Part shown: positions 34,018 through 43,101 of the stretch, one piece after another
Layout of the letters: every line of letters starts with the position of its first letter
Numbering within the stretch: the stretch's first letter is position 1
Assembly: GCA_019187485.1 (NCBI GenBank)
Contig: JABAQR010000033.1
Coordinates: 20,869 to 84,868, forward strand
DNA: 64,000 bases
Reading direction: 5' to 3'
Source: Lysobacterales bacterium
Lineage (GTDB): Bacteria > Pseudomonadota > Gammaproteobacteria > Xanthomonadales > SZUA-5
Translations under genes and position numbers: made by a program
Notes under the pieces: model-generated
The model's database searches: none
What the model was told of the DNA's origin: nothing
What the model saw: only the letters and a program-made list of their open reading frames with translations

Positions 34018-35823
34018 ATGCACGACGACCACCGCTTCCTGCTGTACGCCGTGATCTTCCTGGCGGCGACCGTGTTCGCGGTGCCGCTCAGCAAGCGCGC
34101 GCAACTGGGGGCGGTGCTCGGCTACCTGGTCGCCGGCGTGGTCATCGGTCCGCAGGCGCTCGGCCTCGTCGCCGACGCCGAACTGGTGCTGACTTTCTCC
34201 GAGATCGGCGTGGTCATGCTGCTGTTCCTGCTCGGCCTGGAGCTGTCGCCGCAACGGCTGTGGCTGATGCGGCGGCTGCTGCTCGGGCTCGGCGCCACCC
34301 AGATGGGTCTGGTGACGGCGCTGCTCGCGGTCGCCGGGCTCGCGCTCGGGCTGCCGCTGGCGGCGGCGCTGATCGCTGCCTTTGGCCTCGCGCTGTCGTC
34401 GACCGCCTTCGGCGTGCAGATCCTGTCCGAGCGCTCGGAGCTGACATCCGAGCACGGTCGCGGCGCCTTCGGCGTGTTCCTCTTCCAGGACCTGGTGGCG
34501 GTCCCGGCGCTCGCGCTGATCCCGCTGCTGGCGGCCGGCGAGGTGCAGTCGGCCGCGCGGCCGGCGTGGCAGTCGGTGGGCCTGGTGATCGGCAGCATCC
34601 TCGCGGTGGTGGTCGCCGGGCGCTGGTTGCTGCGGCCGCTGTTCCGCATCGTCGCCAACACCGGCCTGGTCGAAGTGTTCACCGCGACCTCGCTGCTGGT
34701 GGTGCTCGGCACCGCGCTGTTGATGCAGCAGGCCGGCCTGTCGATGGGCCTCGGCGCCTTCCTCGCCGGCGTGCTGCTGGCCGACTCCGAGTACCGCCAC
34801 GAACTCGAATCGCACATCGAGCCCTTCAAGGGCCTGCTGCTCGGGCTGTTCTTCATGGGCGTCGGCATGGCGCTCGACCTCAGGCTGCTGGCGGCACTGC
34901 CGTTGGTGGTCGCGGCGCTGGTGGTCGGCGTGCTGGGCTTGCAGGTCACGGTGATGTGGGCGGTCGGGCGCGCCTTCCGCTACAGCCAGCGCGCGAGCCT
35001 GCTGCTCGCCGCGCTGCTCGCTTCCGGCGGCGAATTCGCCTTCGTGGTGTTCGCCACCGCCGAGCAGGCGCGCCTGCTGGAGCCGCGGCTGGCGGGGCTG
35101 CTGAACCTGGTGGTGGCGCTGTCGATGGCGCTGACGCCGCTGCTGGTGCTCGGCCTCGCGGCCCTCGCCGACCGGCGCGCCGCGCAGGCCGCGCCGAAGC
35201 GGCCTTACGACGAGCTGCCGGGCGAACGCGTCGACGTGGTGATCGCCGGTTTCGGCCGCGTCGGCCAGATCCCCGGCCGCCTGCTCGCGGCGCAGCGGAT
35301 CCCGTACACGGTGATCGAGCCCTCGTCCGAACAGGTCGATTTCAGCCGCCGCTTCGGCAACAAGCTCTATTACGGCGATCCCGCACGTCCGGAGATCCTG
35401 CGCGCGGCACGCGTCGGCGAGGCCAAGGTCTTCGTGCTCGCGCTCGACGACCCCGAGCACTCGCTGCGCGTCGCGCGCGTGCTGCGCCGGCTGTACCCGC
35501 AGGTGCGGGTGCTCGCGCGCGCCCGCAACCGCCAGCACGCCTTCAAGCTGATGGACCTCGGGGTCGAGGACATCATCCGCGAGACCCTGCTGTCCAGCCT
35601 CGAGATCGCGCGGCGCACGCTCACCGGCATCGGGATGTCGGCGGCGGAGGCGGCCGAACGCGCCGAGCGCTTCCACGAGTTCGACGAGCGCCTGCTGGTC
35701 GAACAGCACCTCGTCTACGACGACGAGTCGGCGCTGGTGCAGAGCAGCGAGGATGCGCGCCGCGAGCTGCTCGCGCTGTTCGAGGCCGATACCGCCGGCG
35801 ATCGCGCCGACGCCTCGCGCTGA
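34018..35823 (+). CDS. Kef-type cation:proton antiporter with TrkA-N domain
   Basis: 601 residues. About 12 membrane helices in residues 1-390 form the CPA2 exchanger (LGYLVAGVVIGPQALG; LFLLGLELSPQRLW; LSSTAFGVQIL; FLFQDLVAVPALAL; GAFLAGVLLADSEYRHELE). Residues about 405-520 are a TrkA-N nucleotide-binding domain (VVIAGFGRVGQI, YYGDPARPEILRAA). The layout is that of KefB/KefC potassium efflux systems, normally gated by glutathione adducts. No KefF/KefG subunit is adjacent. Confidence 0.9.
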   Translation: MHDDHRFLLYAVIFLAATVFAVPLSKRAQLGAVLGYLVAGVVIGPQALGLVADAELVLTFSEIGVVMLLFLLGLELSPQRLWLMRRLLLGLGATQMGLVTALLAVAGLALGLPLAAALIAAFGLALSSTAFGVQILSERSELTSEHGRGAFGVFLFQDLVAVPALALIPLLAAGEVQSAARPAWQSVGLVIGSILAVVVAGRWLLRPLFRIVANTGLVEVFTATSLLVVLGTALLMQQAGLSMGLGAFLAGVLLADSEYRHELESHIEPFKGLLLGLFFMGVGMALDLRLLAALPLVVAALVVGVLGLQVTVMWAVGRAFRYSQRASLLLAALLASGGEFAFVVFATAEQARLLEPRLAGLLNLVVALSMALTPLLVLGLAALADRRAAQAAPKRPYDELPGERVDVVIAGFGRVGQIPGRLLAAQRIPYTVIEPSSEQVDFSRRFGNKLYYGDPARPEILRAARVGEAKVFVLALDDPEHSLRVARVLRRLYPQVRVLARARNRQHAFKLMDLGVEDIIRETLLSSLEIARRTLTGIGMSAAEAAERAERFHEFDERLLVEQHLVYDDESALVQSSEDARRELLALFEADTAGDRADASR

Positions 35824-35863
35824 ACGCCCGCGCTATGCTGCGCGCCCTCGCCGGAGAAGCCGC

Positions 35864-36412
35864 GTGCTGCACGCCAGACTGAATCGCCTCGCCGACGTGC
35901 TGGAAGCGCCGGTGCGCTGGACCGGCGCGCTGCTGGTGCTGCTGGTGCTGCTGGTCGTGGCCGGCGAGTTCGCCGTGGTGCTGCTGCGCTATGGCTGGCA
36001 ATGGTCGCAGCCCTGGCTGCGCGAAGGCGTGCTCGCGCTCAACGCGATGGTGTTCCTGCTCGGCGCGGCGTACGCGCTGCAGCAGGACGAACATGTGCGC
36101 GTGGACGTGCTCTCGCGCCGCTGGTCGGCGCGCACGCGCGCCTGGGTCGAGCTCGTCGGCATGCTCGCGATCGTGCTGCCCTTCGTGGTCTTCGTGATCC
36201 TGGTGTCCGACCAGTACCTGCTGGCGAGCTGGCGCATCGGCGAGCGCAGCCAGGAGTCGGCCGGGCTGCCGGCGCTGTGGCTGCAGAAGGCACTGATCCC
36301 GGCGATGGCGCTGCTGCTCGGCGTGCAGGCGCTGGCGCGCGCGGCGCGCTTCGCGGCCTTCCTCGCCGGCGGATCGGAGCCCGGCGTGCGCCATGTGGAT
36401 GCGCCCGCATGA
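35864..36412 (+). CDS. dctQ: TRAP transporter small membrane subunit
   Basis: 182 residues from the GTG at 35864, with GGAGAA nine bases upstream. Four membrane helices (GALLVLLVLLVVAGEFAVVLLRY; MLAIVLPFVVFVILV). The HVRVDVLSRRWSARTRAWVE segment is typical of DctQ. Its stop overlaps the large-subunit start (ATGA at 36409). Confidence 0.87.
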   Translation: MLHARLNRLADVLEAPVRWTGALLVLLVLLVVAGEFAVVLLRYGWQWSQPWLREGVLALNAMVFLLGAAYALQQDEHVRVDVLSRRWSARTRAWVELVGMLAIVLPFVVFVILVSDQYLLASWRIGERSQESAGLPALWLQKALIPAMALLLGVQALARAARFAAFLAGGSEPGVRHVDAPA

Positions 36413-37782
36413 GCGGCGCCGCCTGGCTGTCGATCGCGCTGTTCTTCGCACTCGCGCTGGCGCTCACGGCCGGTCTGCCGGTGGCGTTCACGCTCGCCGG
36501 CGTGTCGCTGGTGTTCGCCGGCATCGGCATCGCCACCGGCACCTTCGACGCGGTGTTCCTGGACGCCTTCCCGAACCGCGTGTTCGGGATCATGGGCAAC
36601 GAGACCCTGCTGGCGGTGCCGCTGTTCGTGTTCATGGGCGTGATGCTGGAGCGCTCGCGGATCGCCGAGCGCCTGCTGACCGCGATGGCGGGACTGTTCG
36701 GTTCGCTGCGCGGGGGCCTGGCGATCTCGGTGATGCTGGTCGGCGCGGTGCTCGCGGCGAGCACCGGCATCGTCGGCGCGACCGTGGTCACGATGGGCCT
36801 GATCGCGCTGCCGACCATGCTGCGCGCCGGCTACGACCCGCGCATCGCCGCCGGCACCATCTGCTCGGCCGGCACGCTGGGCCAGATCATCCCGCCCTCG
36901 GTGATCCTGGTGCTGCTCGGCGACGTGCTCGGCAACGCCTACCAGAAGGCGCAACTGGCGCAGGGCGTGTACGCGCCGAAGACGGTGTCGGTGGGCGATC
37001 TGTTCGCCGGCGCGATGCTGCCGGGGCTGGTGCTGGTCGGCGGCTACCTGTTGTACCTGGTCGCGGTCGCCTGGCTGCAGCCGCAGCGGATGCCGGCGCT
37101 GCCGGCGGCGATGCGCCAACCGCCGGGTCTGGCCACGCTCGCCGGCGCGCTGCTGCCGCCGCTGCTGCTGGTGTTCGCGGTGCTGGGATCGATCGTTGCG
37201 GGCCTCGCCACGCCCACCGAGGCGGCCGCGATCGGCGCCGTCGGTGCGCTCGCGCTCGCCGCGCTCGCGCGCCAACTGAGCTGGCAGGCGCTGCGCGAGA
37301 CCGCGCGCAAGACCGCACTCGTGACCAGCATGGTCTACATGATCCTGGTCGCCGCCGCGTTGTTCTCGCTGGTCTTCCGCGGCTACGGCGGCGACGACCT
37401 CGTGCACGCGCTGCTGACCGATTTGCCCGGCGGCGTGATCGGCGCGCTGATCATCGTCCACCTGGTGGTGTTCCTGCTCGGTTTCCTGATCGACTTCATC
37501 GAGATCACCTTCATCGTCGTGCCACTGGTCGCGCCGCCGCTGCTCGCGCTCGGCGTCGACCCGGTGTGGCTCGGCGTGCTGCTGGCGGTGAACCTGCAGA
37601 CCAGTTTCCTGACCCCACCCTTCGGCTTCGCGCTGTTCTACCTGCGCGGCGCCGCGCCGAAGGAATTCCCGACCGGCGCGATCTACCGCGGCGTGATCCC
37701 CTTCATCGCGATCCAGCTCGGCATGTTGCTGGTGCTGGCGCTGTTCCCTGGACTCGCGACCTGGCTGCCAACGCAGATGTGA
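36409..37782 (+). CDS. dctM: TRAP transporter large membrane subunit
   Basis: 457 residues, about 12 helices. DctM signatures: FVFMGVMLERSRIAERLL, GGLAISVMLVGAVLAASTGIVGATVVTMG, GTICSAGTLGQIIPPSV, ATPTEAAAIGAVGAL, TPPFGFALFYLRGAAP. It uses an ion gradient to import an organic acid or similar. No periplasmic binding protein (DctP/TAXI) gene is nearby, so the substrate subunit must be encoded elsewhere. Confidence 0.92.
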   Translation: MSGAAWLSIALFFALALALTAGLPVAFTLAGVSLVFAGIGIATGTFDAVFLDAFPNRVFGIMGNETLLAVPLFVFMGVMLERSRIAERLLTAMAGLFGSLRGGLAISVMLVGAVLAASTGIVGATVVTMGLIALPTMLRAGYDPRIAAGTICSAGTLGQIIPPSVILVLLGDVLGNAYQKAQLAQGVYAPKTVSVGDLFAGAMLPGLVLVGGYLLYLVAVAWLQPQRMPALPAAMRQPPGLATLAGALLPPLLLVFAVLGSIVAGLATPTEAAAIGAVGALALAALARQLSWQALRETARKTALVTSMVYMILVAAALFSLVFRGYGGDDLVHALLTDLPGGVIGALIIVHLVVFLLGFLIDFIEITFIVVPLVAPPLLALGVDPVWLGVLLAVNLQTSFLTPPFGFALFYLRGAAPKEFPTGAIYRGVIPFIAIQLGMLLVLALFPGLATWLPTQM

Positions 37783-37868
37783 GCATCGAAAGCGGGGCGC
37801 ACGATCGAAACGAGGTTCACGATTCCTCCGGAGTCGCATGCACCGACGGGCCGGGCCGCCCGGCCTTC

Positions 37869-38105
37869 CTACCTTTGCCGGCGTCCCACCGGGCATTGTG
37901 CGCGCGCGCTGCAACCGGCGCAGGCGCCTGTGGGTCGTGCGGCGGCACGCGCGAGCGCGGGCGACGCCCGCGCGAGACGTGTTCCGGCGCAACGCCGGGC
38001 AATGGCAGCAACACCACGTCGGCGCAGACTTGCGGGCATCAATTGCCAGACGCTGCCGACAATGGCGGCAGCGACGATGGCGTAGACGAGCAGGATCTCG
38101 GCCAT
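37869..38105 (-). CDS. Small Cys-rich membrane protein of the feo operon
   Basis: 78 residues. One N-terminal helix (MAEILLVYAIVAAAIVGSVW) and a basic tail with a C-terminal CAGCSARAQC cluster. The ATG overlaps the feoB stop by one base (TGATG). It fits the FeoB-associated Cys-rich or DUF6587-like small proteins; it may aid FeoB. It is not a FeoC winged helix. Confidence 0.7.
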   Translation of the reverse strand: MAEILLVYAIVAAAIVGSVWQLMPASLRRRGVAAIARRCAGTRLARASPALARAAARPTGACAGCSARAQCPVGRRQR

Positions 38106-39985
38106 CAGCCGGCTCCCAACGAACGCGCGATCTGGTAGGTCAGCAGCGAGGCAAGGTAGGCCATTGCGAACAGATAGCCAGCCATCAGCAGCGGGTAGCG
38201 CCAGCTCTGGGTCTCGCGCTTGACCACCGCCAGCGTCGACAGGCACTGCGGCGCGAACACATACCAGGCGAGCAGAGAGAGCGCGGTGGCGAGCGACCAC
38301 TGACCGGCGATGATCGGCCCCAGTTGCGCCGCGACGGCTTCGTCGCCGCCCTGCAAGGCGTACACGGTGCCGAGTGCGCCGACCGCGACCTCACGCGCAG
38401 CCATGCCGGGGATCAATGCGATGCAGATCTCCCAGCCGAAACCGATCGGTGCGAACAGCGGCGTGATCGCGTGCCCGAGCATGCCGGCGTAGCTGTAGTC
38501 GATGGCCGGGCCGGTGGCATCCGCGGGCGGCGCCGGAAAGGTCGCCAGCGCCCACACGATGATGGTCAGCGACAGGATGATCCCGCCGACGCGGCGGATG
38601 AAGATCTTCACGCGTTCGAGCAGTCCGAGCGCGAGGTTGCGCAGGTTCGGCAGCCGCCAGGTCGGCAGTTCCATCATCAGCGGGTGGTGCAGGCCGCGAC
38701 CGACGGTGCGCTTGAGCACGAAGGCGACCAGCACGGCGCCGAGAATCCCGGCCAGGTAGAGCGCGAACAGCACCAGACCCTGCAGATTGAACACGCCGGC
38801 CACAGTGCGCTCGGGAATGAAGGCACCGATCAGCAGCGCGTACACCGGCAGGCGCGCCGAACAGGTCATCAGCGGTGCGATCAGGATGGTCGCCAGACGG
38901 TCGCGCCAGTTGGCGATCACACGCGTCGCCATGATTCCCGGAATCGCGCAGGCGAAGCTCGACAGCAAGGGGATGAAGGAACGCCCGGAGAGTCCGACCT
39001 TGCCCATCGCGTGGTCGAGCAGGAAAGCCGCGCGCGGCAGGTAGCCGGAATCCTCGAGGGCGAGGATGAAGGCGAACAGGATCACGATCTGTGGCAGGAA
39101 CACCAGTACGCCACCGACACCGGCGATCACGCCATCGACGAGCAGGCTCCTCAGTGGACCATCGGCCAGCGTCGCGCCCACCGCCTCTCCGAGCCAGGCG
39201 GTACCGGCTTCGATCCAACCCATCGGCGCCTCGGCCCAGGCGTAGACCGCCTGGAACATCAGGAACAGCACGATCGCGAGGATCGCCATGCCCACCTGCG
39301 GGTGCATGACCACGCGGTCGATGCGCTCGTCGAAGCGCCGGTCCACTTCCGGCTCACGCACGCAGACGCGCAGGATCTCGCGTACCTGGCGGTGGGTCTC
39401 GGTGATCTCGGCGAGCGTCGGCGGATGCCAGGGCGGCGCCGGCGCCGGGATCGTCGCCGGCATCGCATCCAGCGCGGCCAGCAGCGGATCGGCGCCACCA
39501 CGATGCACGCCGACCGTGGGCACCACGGGCACACCGAGTCGCTGCGACAGCTGCGGGAGGTCGATCTCGATGCCGCGGCGCGCGGCGACATCCGACATGT
39601 TGAGCGCCAACAGCATCGGCAGGCCGAGGCGCCGGACCTCGAGCACCAGGCGCAGGTTCAGGCGCAGGTTGGTGGCGTCGGTCACACACACCAGCACCTC
39701 GGGCAATTGCTCGCCCTTCAGGTGGCCGAGGATGACGTCGCGCGTGACTTCCTCGTCGGCGCTGTCGGCGTTCAGCGAGTAGGCGCCCGGCAGGTCGAGC
39801 ACCCGGTAGCGGCGGCCGGCCGGCGAAGTCGCGAGTCCTTCCTTGCGTTCGACGGTGACGCCGGCGTAGTTGGCGACCTTCTGGCGGCTGCCGGTCAGCA
39901 GGTTGAACAGCGCCGTCTTGCCGCAGTTGGGGTTGCCGAGCAGTGCGACCCGGCGGTCGCCCTCGGCGAGCGCGGCGGCACTCAC
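38105..39985 (-). CDS. feoB: Ferrous iron transporter FeoB
   Basis: 626 residues, a compact FeoB. N-terminal G domain: GNPNCGKTALFN (G1), DLPGAYSL (G3), NMSD (G4). The membrane part has the two Gate blocks with SFACAIPGIMATR and PGMAAREV and the core MTCSARLPVYALLI cysteine motif. It imports Fe2+ across the inner membrane. It overlaps feoA by four bases (ATGA). Confidence 0.96.
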   Translation of the reverse strand: MSAAALAEGDRRVALLGNPNCGKTALFNLLTGSRQKVANYAGVTVERKEGLATSPAGRRYRVLDLPGAYSLNADSADEEVTRDVILGHLKGEQLPEVLVCVTDATNLRLNLRLVLEVRRLGLPMLLALNMSDVAARRGIEIDLPQLSQRLGVPVVPTVGVHRGGADPLLAALDAMPATIPAPAPPWHPPTLAEITETHRQVREILRVCVREPEVDRRFDERIDRVVMHPQVGMAILAIVLFLMFQAVYAWAEAPMGWIEAGTAWLGEAVGATLADGPLRSLLVDGVIAGVGGVLVFLPQIVILFAFILALEDSGYLPRAAFLLDHAMGKVGLSGRSFIPLLSSFACAIPGIMATRVIANWRDRLATILIAPLMTCSARLPVYALLIGAFIPERTVAGVFNLQGLVLFALYLAGILGAVLVAFVLKRTVGRGLHHPLMMELPTWRLPNLRNLALGLLERVKIFIRRVGGIILSLTIIVWALATFPAPPADATGPAIDYSYAGMLGHAITPLFAPIGFGWEICIALIPGMAAREVAVGALGTVYALQGGDEAVAAQLGPIIAGQWSLATALSLLAWYVFAPQCLSTLAVVKRETQSWRYPLLMAGYLFAMAYLASLLTYQIARSLGAG

Positions 39986-40296
39986 AGCGGCTGCACCAGG
40001 ATGTGCTCGGCCTCGTGCCGGCGCAGCGCGAACATGGTGCCGCCGACGCGCACCGCGAGCGGCTCGCCGCCACCGGGTCCATGGGCGACGATGCGCACCC
40101 GCTCATCCGGAACGAAGCCGATCTCGAGCAGCCGCAGCACCAGGTTGGTGTCGTGCCCGTGAATCCCCTGGGGCAGCCGCACCTCGACCACCCGCGCGCG
40201 CTGCCCGCGATGCAGGCTCGCCAGCGACACCGGCGCAGGCGCAGCCGGCTGCGGCTCGGCGGCGGCGAGGGCGGGTTCGGCAGCGGTGGACCACAT
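39982..40296 (-). CDS. feoA: FeoA, ferrous iron transport accessory protein
   Basis: 104 residues with a 25-residue Ala/Pro-rich leader, then the SH3-like FeoA fold (SLASLHRGQRARVVEV, RLLEIGFVPDERVRIV, VGGTMFALRRHEAEHILV). It is thought to assist FeoB at the inner face of the membrane. First gene of feoA-feoB-Cys-rich protein. Candidate Fur and FNR-type sites lie upstream. Confidence 0.92.
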   Translation of the reverse strand: MWSTAAEPALAAAEPQPAAPAPVSLASLHRGQRARVVEVRLPQGIHGHDTNLVLRLLEIGFVPDERVRIVAHGPGGGEPLAVRVGGTMFALRRHEAEHILVQPL

Positions 40297-40356
40297 GGCA
40301 GACAGGCACTCCGGCAGGCAGGCGCAAGCTTAACCACAGAAAGCCCGCGCGTAAAT

Positions 40357-40369
40357 GCGAATGAATATC
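40357..40369. promoter_or_regulatory. Candidate Fur box upstream of feoA
   Basis: On the minus strand GATATTCATTCGC matches the 13-base Fur core (GATAATCATTATC) at ten positions and extends as three hexamers GATATT-CATTCG-CATTTA. It is an AT-rich island in GC-rich DNA, 61-73 bases before the feoA start. Prediction by eye only. Confidence 0.45.
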
Positions 40370-40394
40370 AAATGGCGTGCGGATGCGGGTCGTG

Positions 40395-40408
40395 TTGACC
40401 GCGGTCAA
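40395..40408. promoter_or_regulatory. Candidate FNR/ANR-type box upstream of feoA
   Basis: TTGACCGCGGTCAA is a perfect 14-base palindrome close to TTGAT-N4-ATCAA. It lies about 44 bases upstream of where transcription would start if the minus-strand GATATT/TGATAT at 40364-40370 is the -10 element, near the usual class II activator spacing. It could alternatively serve argS, which is divergent. Confidence 0.4.
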
Positions 40409-40473
40409 GGAGCGCCTCCGCTCCAACCCACGCTGCTATCCTCCGCGACCCCCCGTCTCCAAGCGCTTCCGCC

Positions 40474-42240
40474 GTGAAAGACCACCTCCACGAACTGGTG
40501 ATGCAGGCGCTGCTGGATGTGCGCCGCAAGCAGCATGTCGAACTGCCGGAGATTCCGGAGTTCGTCATCGAGCGCACGCGCCAGAAGGAGCATGGCGATT
40601 TCGCGACCAACGCGGCGCTGGTGCTGTGCAAGGCCTTCGGCATGAAGCCGCGCGATCTCGCGCAGGCGGTGCTCGACCACCTGCCGCCCTCGCGCCACGT
40701 CGAAGCCACCTCGATCGCCGGCCCCGGCTTCATCAACTTCACGCTCAGCCGCAGTTGCCTGCTCGGCACGCTGAAGCGTGTGCTCGAGCGCGGCGCCGAA
40801 TATGGCCAGGTCGAGATCGACGACAACGAACACGTCACCGTCGAGTTCGTGTCCGCCAACCCGACCGGTCCGCTGCATGTGGGCCACGGCCGCGGCGCCG
40901 CCTTCGGCGCCAGCCTGACCAACATCCTCGAAGCCAGCGGCATCAAGGTCCAGCGCGAGTTCTACGTCAACGACTACGGCCGCCAGATGGACATCCTGGC
41001 GACCAGCGTCTGGCTGCGCTACCTGGAGCTGAGCGGCAATCCGGTGCGTTTTCCGGACAATGGCTACAAGGGCGACTACGTGGTCGACGTCGCACGCGCG
41101 CTCAAGCACGCGCACGGCGACCGCTTCCGCCGCAGCCCCTTCGAAGTCGCCAACGGCCTGCCAGCCGACGAGAGCCAGGGCGGCGACAAGGAAGCGCATG
41201 TCGACGCGCTGATCGCGCGCGCCCGCGAGTTGCTCGGCGCGAGCGAGTTCGACGTCATCTACAAGCTCGCGCTCGACACCCTGCTCGGCGCGATCCGCGA
41301 CGAACTGCTGGCCTTCAACGTGCGCTACGACCAGTTCTTCTCCGAGCGCTCGCTCGCCGAGTCGGGCGCGGTCGAGCGCGCGATCGCGCGCCTGACGCGG
41401 CTCGGCCACATGTACGAGAAGGAAGGCGCGAAATGGTTCCGCGCCACCACCTTCGGCGACGAGAAAGACCGCGTGGTGGTGCGCGAGAACGGCGCCACCA
41501 CCTATTTCGCCTCCGACATCGCCTACCTGCTGAACAAGTTCGAACGCGGCTACACGCGCGCGGTCTACGTGCTCGGCGCCGACCACCACGGCTACATCGC
41601 GCGCCTGAAGGCCGCCGCCAGCGGCCTCGGCCTGAATCCGGCGAATGTCGAGATCGTGTTGGTGCAGTTCGCGCGGCTGTTCAAGGACGGCAAGGAAGTC
41701 GCGATGGGCAAGCGCGAGGGCAACTTCGTGACCCTGAAGGACCTGCGCACCGAAGTCGGCACCGACGCCGCGCGCTTCTTCTACGTGATGCGCAGCCACG
41801 AGCAGCACCTCGATTTCGACCTCGAGCTGGCCAAGTCGCAGAGCCGCGACAACCCGGTCTACTACGTGCAGTACGCGCATGCGCGCATCGCCAGCGTGTT
41901 TTCGAAACTCGCCGAGCAGCGCCAGACCCACAACCGCTCGGCCGGCGAAGCCGCGCGCACGCAACTGACGCATCCGCAGGAACTGGAGCTGATGGGGCTG
42001 ATGCAGCGCTGGCCGGAGACCATCGAGCGCGCCGCGGCGCTGCGTACGCCGCACCTGGTGGTGAACTACCTGCGCGAACTCGCAGCCGCCCTGCACGGCT
42101 ACTACGATGGTTCCGGGCTCAAGGTGCTGGTCGACGAGGACGATTTGCGCAACGCGCGCCTGAACCTGCTGCTGGCGGTCCAGCAGGTGCTTGCGAACGG
42201 CCTCAAGCTGATCGGTGTCTCGGCACCGGAGAAGATGTAA
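40474..42240 (+). CDS. argS: Arginyl-tRNA synthetase
   Basis: 588 residues from the GTG at 40474. Class I HIGH-type motif as SANPTGPLHVGHGRG, the tRNA D-loop-recognising N-domain (residues 1-110), VMGKREGNFVTLKDL in the KMSK-like region, and the anticodon-binding helical domain with QYAHARIASV and a C-terminal NRLKLIGVSAPEKM-like end. It charges tRNA-Arg. The SPOR gene follows 29 bases later. Confidence 0.96.
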   Translation: MKDHLHELVMQALLDVRRKQHVELPEIPEFVIERTRQKEHGDFATNAALVLCKAFGMKPRDLAQAVLDHLPPSRHVEATSIAGPGFINFTLSRSCLLGTLKRVLERGAEYGQVEIDDNEHVTVEFVSANPTGPLHVGHGRGAAFGASLTNILEASGIKVQREFYVNDYGRQMDILATSVWLRYLELSGNPVRFPDNGYKGDYVVDVARALKHAHGDRFRRSPFEVANGLPADESQGGDKEAHVDALIARARELLGASEFDVIYKLALDTLLGAIRDELLAFNVRYDQFFSERSLAESGAVERAIARLTRLGHMYEKEGAKWFRATTFGDEKDRVVVRENGATTYFASDIAYLLNKFERGYTRAVYVLGADHHGYIARLKAAASGLGLNPANVEIVLVQFARLFKDGKEVAMGKREGNFVTLKDLRTEVGTDAARFFYVMRSHEQHLDFDLELAKSQSRDNPVYYVQYAHARIASVFSKLAEQRQTHNRSAGEAARTQLTHPQELELMGLMQRWPETIERAAALRTPHLVVNYLRELAAALHGYYDGSGLKVLVDEDDLRNARLNLLLAVQQVLANGLKLIGVSAPEKM

Positions 42241-42269
42241 GCTCGACCGATCGATCCGGGATTCAGCGC

Positions 42270-42860
42270 GTGGCGAAGGGCAGACAGGCGGTGCGTGGCG
42301 GCGGCAACAATCCGCTGCCGTTCTGGGTGTGGCTGCTGGCGGGCTTCGCGCTCGGCGTCGGCCTGTCGATGTTCTTCATCCTCAAGGACGGCCTGCCGAC
42401 CAGCGGCCCGAAGCCGAATCCGGCCGCACAGCCGGCCGGCGAGGGCGACAAGCCGCTGGTGGAACTCGCTGCCGGCGACAGCCGCGCGCGCGAGGAAGCC
42501 AGGCGCCCGCGCTATGAGTTCTATTCGGTGCTCCCGGAGATCGAGACCGTGATCCCGGACGCCGAGCTCAAGCGCGAATCCGAACAAACACCGGCCACGC
42601 CACCACCGGCGGGCGCCGGCACACCGCGCATGTATCTGCAGGTCGGCAGCTTCGGCAATGCGGTTGACGCCGAAACCCAGAAGGCGCGCCTCGCGCTGAT
42701 GGGCGTGCAGGCTCAGGTCACGCCGGTGAAGATCAACGAGCGCACCTGGCATCGTGTGCGCGTAGGTCCCTACAGCGACGCACGCGCACTCGACGCCGCC
42801 AAACGCGAACTGGCCGCAGCCAATGTCGATGCGATCGCACTGCGCGAGACCGGGGGCTGA
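42270..42860 (+). CDS. SPOR-domain membrane protein
   Basis: 196 residues from a GTG at 42270. One membrane helix (PFWVWLLAGFALGVGLSMFFIL) puts the rest in the periplasm. After a Pro-rich linker comes a C-terminal SPOR domain (MYLQVGSFGNAVDAETQKARLALMG..; WHRVRVGPYSDARALDAAKREL) that binds denuded peptidoglycan at the septum. It is FtsN-like in plan; the argS-SPOR order is common in this group. Confidence 0.88.
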   Translation: MAKGRQAVRGGGNNPLPFWVWLLAGFALGVGLSMFFILKDGLPTSGPKPNPAAQPAGEGDKPLVELAAGDSRAREEARRPRYEFYSVLPEIETVIPDAELKRESEQTPATPPPAGAGTPRMYLQVGSFGNAVDAETQKARLALMGVQAQVTPVKINERTWHRVRVGPYSDARALDAAKRELAAANVDAIALRETGG

Positions 42861-43033
42861 GGGCGCGCGAGACGGACCGACGCGTACCGAAGGCCTGCGC
42901 AACAACCGTGCATTCGGGTGCGGGCATGCGCCTCGCTCGCTCCCGCCTTTCCCGCACCGCGCCCCCTCCTGCGCCTCGCTCGCCTCCTTGCTCCGTGCAC
43001 AGGTCCACCCAACGCAAAGCTGAACACCGGAAA

Positions 43034-43071
43034 CTGTACCAGTCGCATTCCAATTCAACTGCATCTGTACC
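43034..43071. promoter_or_regulatory. Direct repeats CTGTACC, possible regulator site
   Basis: CTGTACC occurs at 43034-43040 and 43065-43071, 31 bases apart (about three helical turns), each followed by a similar NGT..GCAT..CC tail, 31 bases before the EamA start. MocR-type regulators bind such spaced direct repeats. No MocR gene is in the window. Confidence 0.4.
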
Positions 43072-43101
43072 TGTTTGCATCCGCCTCGCTACGCTGCCGG
43101 C

